A program made the translations under genes and the position numbers. 64,000 nucleotides of DNA from Aquanectria penicillioides (Eukaryota; Ascomycota; Sordariomycetes; Hypocreales; Nectriaceae), in contig PYIU01000003.1 in the NCBI GenBank assembly GCA_003415625.1, forward strand, positions 5,952,001-6,016,000. The letters are read 5' to 3'. The notes under the pieces are model-generated. The model did not search any database, was not told where the DNA came from, and was given only the letters and a program-made list of their open reading frames with translations. Each line of letters begins with the position of its first letter. The first letter of the stretch is position 1. Below, piece after piece: positions 56,704-64,000 of the stretch.

Positions 56704-57651
56704 CTATTGATTGAAATCGCACAACCGGGATGGATTGTTAACCCATATGTCCTCACACTCGCTATCAGTCAACCATTTCCACAAGGTTTGAATCCACTGT
56801 TTGTTGTCGATCTTGAGGAATGGCTCTTCATTCTCCACGCTGCCGCGCTTCGCACGATCTTCGTGCCGCTGTGTATGGGGCCAGTCACTGCCCCAGGCCA
56901 TTCTCTTGGGGTTGGCCTGGACAAGCTGCTTGACAATGTCCTCCAAGTCGTCAAACTCTGGATCGCCGCGTGAGCATCGATACGGAGTACAAATTTTGAT
57001 GCATAGATTATCATCTTCCAAAGCGCCAAGAAGGTCCTGCCACTCTGGAGTTTTGACGACAGCAACTGCCCTTGCTGGTGCCATGCTGGCAGCCTTGACT
57101 AGGCCCATATGATCTAGAACAACGGGGACACCGAGTTTTGGGACGACTTCCCTTAGCCTTTTCCAATGCGACAGGTTAGGCTGTTGTATTTGGATACTCC
57201 AGCCACTGCCTGAAGTGTTCCATCTGATTAGTCTTTGGGCAGTGGCTGCGATCATCTGAACTTGTTTATCCACGTCGTTCACGGCTTTGGCTCTGAAGAA
57301 ATCCAGCCGAACGCTCCTGATACCAGCCTCATGGTATTGATTTAGTTGCTCGTCTGTGATGTTTTCTTCGTCCAAGACACAAATTCCTCGCGCGCCACCA
57401 TTGAATTGGGCTAGGTAGTACAGTAAAGATGTGCAGTCTGTATCGTAGGACATTCCATGGGCGATGCACACATGTTCTACCCCAATGGAAGCTTCGAATT
57501 CTTTCAACTGCTCCAGTGTCGCAACAGAGGGAGTGAAATGCCGGCCTTCGGCAAACGGGAATCGTGCTGGCTCAAAAATATGATGATGAGTATCCCAGGC
57601 CCCCGCAGGTACAGGCCTGATGGGATTTGAGGCTGTGGGATCGCTAGACAT
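56704..57651 (-). CDS. amidohydrolase-2 family lactonase (LigI/PDC-lactonase-like)
   Basis: A single-exon gene of 315 residues. The metal-binding WDTHHHIF (HxH at residues 22-24) is followed by VEHVCIAHGMSYDTDC and GARGICVLDEENITDEQLNQYHEAGIRSVRLDF. Later come VPVVLDHMG and the C-terminal KRMAWGSDWPHTQRH with the catalytic Asp. This pattern and length match COG3618-type amidohydrolases: 2-pyrone-4,6-dicarboxylate lactonase (LigI), galactarolactone isomerase and sugar-lactone hydrolases. They hydrolyse or isomerise small lactones, often without bound metal in LigI. No lesion is seen. Its neighbours (aldolase, RraA-type, Ldh_2) fit a route that opens a lactone, oxidises a hydroxy acid and cleaves the chain. 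The substrate is inferred only as a small lactone. Confidence 0.85.
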   Translation of the reverse strand: MSSDPTASNPIRPVPAGAWDTHHHIFEPARFPFAEGRHFTPSVATLEQLKEFEASIGVEHVCIAHGMSYDTDCTSLLYYLAQFNGGARGICVLDEENITDEQLNQYHEAGIRSVRLDFFRAKAVNDVDKQVQMIAATAQRLIRWNTSGSGWSIQIQQPNLSHWKRLREVVPKLGVPVVLDHMGLVKAASMAPARAVAVVKTPEWQDLLGALEDDNLCIKICTPYRCSRGDPEFDDLEDIVKQLVQANPKRMAWGSDWPHTQRHEDRAKRGSVENEEPFLKIDNKQWIQTLWKWLTDSECEDIWVNNPSRLCDFNQ

Positions 57652-58130
57652 TTCGGACCAAGTTTCGGTAATGTCGACGTTGCTGTGTCAAGACTCGCAA
57701 GCGGGGTGACAGCTACAGTATAGCAATCCCACTCTGTGCTAAAGGACCAGTGGGCTCGTAGTATACATTTATTAGAGTTTAATTGATGAATATTTCCGCT
57801 TTTGCTATGCACCCCAAATAACCACCGGCTTGAATCCGGAGCCGAGACTCTCGGCCAAACGCCGCTCAAATACCTTTTTTTGCTGATCTCGGTGAAGTCC
57901 GGACGAAAGTCGGTGGTAAGCTTCCAAGACATGAAGCAGGCAATGCCTGGCTGCGTGTTCATAATGAGGGGGCACCATGTCCAATACCATGTGGCATTAA
58001 AGTCCATTGGCTTCGGCGGTCTGTGTGCCTATTGAGTTGGGGTCTAGGGTAATGTGGATCAATCTGTCATCAGGTTGGTCAGGAAGATAAAAGGGACCTT
58101 AGAGACATAGGAAATAAACAGGCAGTTTTC
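57652..58130. promoter_or_regulatory. lactonase-gene promoter with two CGG-N7-CCG sites
   Basis: CGG-N7-CCG at 57826-57838 (spacer CTTGAAT) and 57852-57864 (spacer CCAAACG), 175-213 bp before the lactonase start. Open frames on both strands through this stretch have no recognisable character. The AT-rich retroelement block begins at the right edge. Confidence 0.55.
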
Positions 58131-61100
58131 TCCAACCAATTTTTATTTTTAAAATTCTAAATTCCTTGCATTTAGACCCTATTAAAGTCCTAATACAGCC
58201 CCTTATAATATTACTTTATTTATAACTTTCTGCCCTATTTTCTTTCTTTTTTTTCTTTAAGGGATACTTTAAAGCATTTAATTAAATGCTTTAATACTCT
58301 TTTAAGTTATTTATAGCTACTTAAAAAGGCTATTTAATCTTTAATTAAACTTATTTACTTTATACCCTTTTAGGTAGAGTATATATTTTAGTTAATATCT
58401 CTATTTATTAATACATTTAGAGATTATAATAAGGAAAAGCCTTTAAGTTATTTAAAAAAATACTAAAGTATTTAATTAAACTCTTTAGTAATACTTTTAA
58501 GCTATTATTAAAAACCTAAAGAAATAGTAAATAATTAATTATAAAGATTTAAAAATTCTTAAATATTAAAAAATCTATTACTTTTATAAAAATAAAGAGC
58601 ATTAAAATTAAAAATAATACTAAAGGTAAGTAAAGATATTAATATAAGTTTGCATTTTAAAAAAGAAAACTTATTATTATAGCTAAAGTAAATATATAAA
58701 AAAATTCAATAATTTAATATAGTATTAATATATTAGCATAAAGGTATATAAGGTAAAATAATAGTATAAATAATATATAAGCATTTAATTAAATACTTTT
58801 AAATATTAAAGTATACTTAAGATTGCTAAAAGCTTAATTTATAGACTAAAAAAGGAAAAAGAAAAGAAAAAAGAAAATTATTTAATCTTTAATTAATTAT
58901 AAAGAATAGGAAATTTTTATTATTTTTATTAATCTTTAGACTTTAGCTAAAGGGTATATATATATATTTATTATTATTTTAATTAACTATTTTATCTATT
59001 ATTATTAACTTTAAAAAGCTAATTTAAATTTATTAAAATAAAGCCTTATTAAATATAATATTACTATTTCTTTTTTTTACTTTTTTTAATTATTTTAATA
59101 TATATTTTAATTTATTTTATTATTTTATTCTTTTATTATATATATATATTATTTTATTGCAATTTATAACTTTAGGAGTTAGGTAGCTAGCCTATACTTC
59201 CCTATATATATATATTAAAATACTTATTATAGAAATCCTAATAATTATAATTTATTAATGCCTTTAGATAAAAAAATAAAAAGAATATTTAATTAAATAT
59301 AGTTAAATCCCTTAAGCCCTATTAAAAGTAAAAGAAGTTAATATAATTAATAATCTTTAACTATTCTTTTTAAGTTAATTAATACTATTAATATTAATAT
59401 TTCTAAAGAAAATAAACTAAATATATTAGCTAAAATAATAAAAGTAACTATTATCTTTATTTAATTGCTTAATATAATTTTTAATAAAAAAATATTATAT
59501 ATTTCCTTAAATTATATAATAGATTTATAATTAATTAAAAAGTTATAAATAGTATAAAGGGTAAAGCTTTAATATACTATATAACCTTTAAAGTATTTTA
59601 AAATATTATAAACTTACTAAAAGGCAATAATTAGGCAGCTATAAAGCAAAATCTCTTAAAAACCTTTAAGTATTAGGATTTAAATTAATTAAATCTATCT
59701 AAAAATAAGCTTTAGTAAATAAATATAACTTTAATTTAATCTATAGAGTATAGAGTTATCCTTTAGTAGCTTATAAAGTATGCCTAATTTAATAAAAGAG
59801 TAGATTCTATTGGCTAAAAGGCTTTTATAGTATAGGCTTAAGCTATTTATAATGCTATACTAAAAATATTATTATTAATATTTATTAATAGAAAGGGAAA
59901 TACTTAAATACCTTAAGAATAATAAGGTATAAGAAAATAATTAGGCTAATTAAGAACTTTCTTAATGCTAAAAAAGGAATTTAAATCTTTTAAATAAAAA
60001 AAAAGGATAATAATTTTAGATATTTTAGGAAAACTAAAAAACCTTTTGCTTATTAAAATTAGCTTTAGTATTAAAAGCTTAAATTTTTTAATTCTATTTA
60101 AAGCTTAAAAAAAGAGTTAAGTCTTTTTACTAAAGGAATAAAAAAGCTATAAATTAATATAGCCTAAAATATTATAAATAAATTATAGAAATTAAAAAGG
60201 ATTATATACTAAAAGATTAATTAACTAAAAATAAAATTATTATTATTAATTAAAAACAATTTTAATTAAATAAAAGAATTTAATTATATGCATTTTTATT
60301 ATAACTTCTATATTAATATAAATTATAATAAAGATCTAAAGTGCTTTTATTATATAAAAGTAAGGCATTTTTTAAACTATTGCTTACTTTTTATAGAAGA
60401 TAGAAAAAGGGGATTTATAGATTATAATAGTAATGCTAGCTTTATTTAAATAGGGCAATAGAAACTCTTACTACCTTTAAAACTAATATATAAGCTTACT
60501 ATTAAAGGAAAAGTAAAAAAAATAGTTATTTTATAGATCTTAAAATTCCCTATCTTTAAGATTTATAGCTAAGCTAAAGTTATAATAGTAAATAAGCTAA
60601 ATATATAGAAATAATAGATTATTAAGAAAAAGAAGCATTTAATTAAAGACTTCCTTAAGTATACTAACTAACTAAAGTATAGCTTTTTAATGCTTAATAG
60701 AAATTCCCTTAAGGAGACCTAAAAACCTAAAGTTAATTGCATTTTTATTAATAATTAAGCTATAAAATCAATTAATAACCTTTTTATTGCTAATATTATA
60801 TTAGAAACTAATGCTATAAAATGCATAAAAGTAAAATTAAAAGAGAAATTAGCTAATTAAAAAAAAAAAAGGGAATTTAATCTTTTATTTAGGTTATAAA
60901 TAAAGAATTTATTAAAAATAAAGAGATTATTAATATTATCCTTAAAAAAAAGGATTAAAATGCTTTTAATTAAATGCTTAAAGTTATTTAAATAAAGAAA
61001 TAAATTTATAAAAAGATAATAGAATTAAAAGTTTAAATAACTATTAAGGACTTAATTACCCTTAACTCTCCTTTAAGTAATAATATTTTAAAAATAGTTT

Positions 61101-64000
61101 TTAATTATATAAAGGGAATAAAAGAAATTAAATAAATAAAATTTAAACTTTTATTAAAAAAAAGATAGATTTAATAAACTATTAATCTAATTATAATTAA
61201 TAATCTAAAAGCAATATTCTTAAAGGAGTACTTTAATTGTATTATTAAGTAGTATAGTATTAATAGTATATTAATTAAAAAAGAATTTAAACCTTATTAT
61301 ATACTATTGCCTAAAGAATACTTTATTAAGAATTAAGGAAGTATTAATAAAGTTAATATTAGCTATATAATAATTAAAGGGGGAAAAGTTATATTTAATT
61401 AAATGTATTTAATAGTCTATATAAATATTTTAAATTAATAGCATTAAAGAACTTTAGCCTAATACTAAGAATTGCTAAAAATTTAAATAAAGTTAAGTAA
61501 TTTTAATAGAATAATTTAAAAAGCTTTAGTAGATTTTAAATTAAAAGGAAATATTATCTTTAATAAAATAGTATAAAAATGCAAGCTAAAAGTAAAGCCT
61601 ATAAAAGCTTTTATTATATTTTACTTTAATAATTAAATTTAAATATATAGAGAAGTAAATATTAAGCTATTTTTTAGAAATATTTAAATAGTATAAAGAT
61701 TCTATATTGCTTTAAGAAAATATATTTTTATTTCTTTTATTTTAAAAATGCCCTTTATTAAGGCTATTAAAATTATATTTAATTATATATTTCTAAAAGG
61801 AGAAATGCTTTTTTAATATTAACTTAACTTAATTAAGATTATTATATTTACTATTAAAAATATTAAATAGAATGCCTTAAGGAATATAGAGACTACTTAA
61901 GGCAATTAAAGATAAATTCCTAAAGTTCTTTTAGACTAATAGAATTATAGGGTCTAAAAGAAAATAATAATAAGCAATTAATTAAATAGTTAAATAAAGC
62001 ATTAGTAAAAGCAATAATTCAATTAATAATTAAGAATTAATTAAAAGTTAATTATATAAAAATAATAAAGGTAAAGGAAAAGCTATAATTAATTATATAT
62101 TAAAAAGAGAAAATAGCACTTATTAATATAATATATAAATAAAAAGCTAATAAAATATATTCTAAAAATAATATTCTATTAAATAGATCTATCCCTAAAG
62201 GGGATCTATATTAAAAGGAAAAAAGATAGAAAAAAGTAAAAAGAAACTTTAAAGAGAAGTTTAAGTACTTAAAGCTCTTAATACTTAAGTTCTCTAAAAT
62301 AGCTAAAGGATTAAGGCTATATAAAGAAAGACTTTAGAAAGTAATTAATTAAATAAAAGGGATTTTTATTAATAAAGAAAGAAGTGTTTTTTTGGAAATT
62401 CTCTATAATAAAGAAGCAGTACTTACTTAAGATTTTAAGGAGTATAGAAAACTAAACCCTAAAGTGGCCTCTCTATAGATTATTAAAATAATTAAATATA
62501 AAGCCTAATAAATAAAAAACATTTTAATCCCTAAAGGATTAAAAAAGAAGGTTATTAAATTATTAAAAACTTAAATAAAAAAAGGAATCCTTTAAGAGTT
62601 TTATACTGCCTATTAAAATCTATATATACTAATAGTAAAAAAGAATAGTAAACTCTATTTAATTAATTTAGCTAAAAGATATAATATATATATAATATAG
62701 AATAGATTAATTTCTTTAGGAGCTAATAAATTTTTAATTAAGTTTAGAATATATAAAATCCTAACTCTTTTAGATTTCTTTTTAAAATATAATTAAATTT
62801 TTTTAGTAAAGAAAAGTTAAGATTTAATAACTTTTAATATACTATTAGGGCTTCTTAAAATATATATTTTACTATAAGGAGGAATTAATTTAATAGTATA
62901 GTTCTTAAGGATTATAATTAAAATTCTCTTTAATTTATTATTAAAAGTCTATTAAGCTTTTTTAAATAATATTGCTATTAAAGAACTAAAGACTAAATAT
63001 AATAAAAAGAAGGTACTTTTTAATATATAGAAATTTATTTTAAAGCATTTAATTAATTTAAATAAAACTCTTTTAAATATTAAGCTATTTAAATATATAA
63101 TTTCTATAAGAAAGTTAAAGTTTTATTAGTATACTGCAATTATTATTAAATATTTATGCAATATAGCTAAAAGGCAGCCAATAAAGAAAAAAGTAATTAA
63201 GATTAATAAATAAGAAAAATACTATAATCTAAAGTAAATTAAAGCATTTCTAAAAATTATAAACTACTATTAAATTTAAGTTAAAAGATATATTTAGATT
63301 GCTAGACCTTTTATTTAATTATTAAGGAAGAATACTATATAGATATAAAGTAAGAAATAAGCCAATATTATAGCAGTTCTTAAAGAAAAAATAACTTTTA
63401 CTTTTATTCTAGTAATATTAAACCTTTCTAAAGGATTTAAGGAGGTTATCCTTATAATTAATATTAATAAAGAAGGCTAAAGTATAGTATTAATGCAAAT
63501 AATAGAGAGGAAAAGGCATTTAATAAGGTATAAATCTAGTTTTTAGACTTCTATAGAATAAAGGTATAATACTATTAAACTTAAATATAAGGGCATATTA
63601 TATAGAATTAAATACCTTTATAGCTATATATATAGATTGCCCTTTATTTTAAAGATAGATTCTTAAGTTTTAATCTATTAGCTTAATAGTAAGGCTAATA
63701 ATATTTCTAATATAATAGTTATTTAATAGATTAATTATATCCTATTGTTTAATTTTACTATTTAATATATTTTTAAAAATAAAAACAATATAGCTAATAG
63801 ACTATTTAAAAAAGGTCTAAAAGCATTTAATTAAATAGACTAAAAGGCTAAAGGTAATATTAAAAAGTTTATTAATACTTATCTTAATATTATTAAAATT
63901 AAAAATAAATTAATAAAATTAAAAAAGAATTATAGTAGATCTTTATTGCAATTAAAGGAATACTTACTTTTATTAAAAAGGCTAATAGATATTATTCTAT
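58131..64000 (+). mobile_element. RIP-mutated Ty3/gypsy retrotransposon, cut by window end
   Basis: Extremely AT-rich sequence with dense stops. Plus-strand remains appear in gypsy order. A gag zinc-knuckle relic lies at 60342-60383 (C-x2-Y-x4-H-x4-C, where the second Cys codon reads Tyr). A reverse-transcriptase stretch is at about 62780-63130, with the active-site box reading FLNNIAIK at 62959-62982. An RNase H stretch is at about 63440-63590 (GxVLMQIIERKRHLIRYKSSF-like), and a downstream ANRLF-KKG relic near 63795 marks the end of RNase H. Integrase would follow beyond the window. The Asp-Asp pair of the RT box is Asn-Asn, as in the copia element. The left end is placed only by the abrupt change in base composition; no LTR was identified here. 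No functional protein is encoded. Confidence 0.8.
58274..58289. repeat. palindrome GCATTTAATTAAATGC, first of several dispersed copies
   Basis: A perfect 16-bp palindrome. Close copies occur at 58781, 60635, 63045 and 63823, with inverted or partial versions near 60961 and 61400. They may be what is left of one recurring motif after RIP. Confidence 0.55.

Noticed and set aside
57504..58007. 167-residue minus-strand frame overlapping the lactonase start and its promoter
   Set aside because: No domain recognised; it overlaps the lactonase gene in another frame, and its upstream part holds the CGG-N7-CCG sites.
36536..64000. CRISPR array or tandem satellite in the AT-rich blocks
   Set aside because: No regular repeat-spacer spacing; coding relics in the right order show retrotransposons.

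Overview
This is nuclear DNA of a filamentous ascomycete (Pezizomycotina, most likely Sordariomycetes). Genes carry short introns of about 50-110 nt with GTRNGT donors and CTAAC/TTAAC-type branch points. The gene content is typical of such fungi: pectin lyase, Crh-type GH16 enzyme, SAT4/PTH11-like rhodopsin-fold membrane protein, Pex20, Sec13, NmrA-like reductase and a Zn2Cys6 regulator. Two extremely AT-rich blocks bear the marks of repeat-induced point mutation (RIP). All identifications come from reading the sequence; no database search was run.

Layout. 1-7.9 kb: 3' part of an Ost-alpha/TMEM184-type membrane protein, a four-exon pectin lyase, an MDR reductase convergent with it, and a six-exon rhodopsin-like membrane protein. 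9.7-11.1 kb: a Crh-type GH16 cell-wall enzyme. 13.4-15.5 kb: the decayed 3' part of an ABC-B multidrug transporter gene. 16.2-16.9 kb: a proline/glycine-rich protein with a likely one-base frameshift. 16.9-23.3 kb: a long GC-rich stretch with no gene I can support. 23.3-35.6 kb: core genome, with a single-pass membrane protein, Pex20 and Sec13 divergent from one another, a GPI-anchored quinoprotein-dehydrogenase-like protein and an NmrA-like protein.

36.5-42.0 kb is a complete, minus-strand Ty1/copia element. Its 259-bp LTRs differ only by transitions, its ends are TG/CA-derived, and it is flanked by a 5-bp duplication GCTAC. From about 58.1 kb to the window end lies a plus-strand Ty3/gypsy element, also RIP-mutated and cut by the window edge.

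Between these two AT blocks (42.1-57.7 kb) sits a compact catabolic-looking cluster: a Dabb protein, an allantoate-type MFS transporter, an ATP-grasp ligase, dihydroxyacetone kinase, a Zn2Cys6 regulator, an Ldh_2-type 2-hydroxyacid dehydrogenase, an RraA/HMG-CHA-aldolase-type protein, a class II aldolase and a LigI-like lactonase. The transporter, kinase, dehydrogenase and RraA genes are visibly broken, and the class II aldolase probably is. The regulator, ATP-grasp, Dabb and lactonase genes look intact. Several promoters in this block carry CGG-N7-CCG palindromes, often in pairs, as expected for a cluster regulated by its own Zn2Cys6 protein. The best candidate for something undescribed here is this regulated, partly decayed sugar-acid or lactone (possibly aromatic-derived) catabolic cluster.
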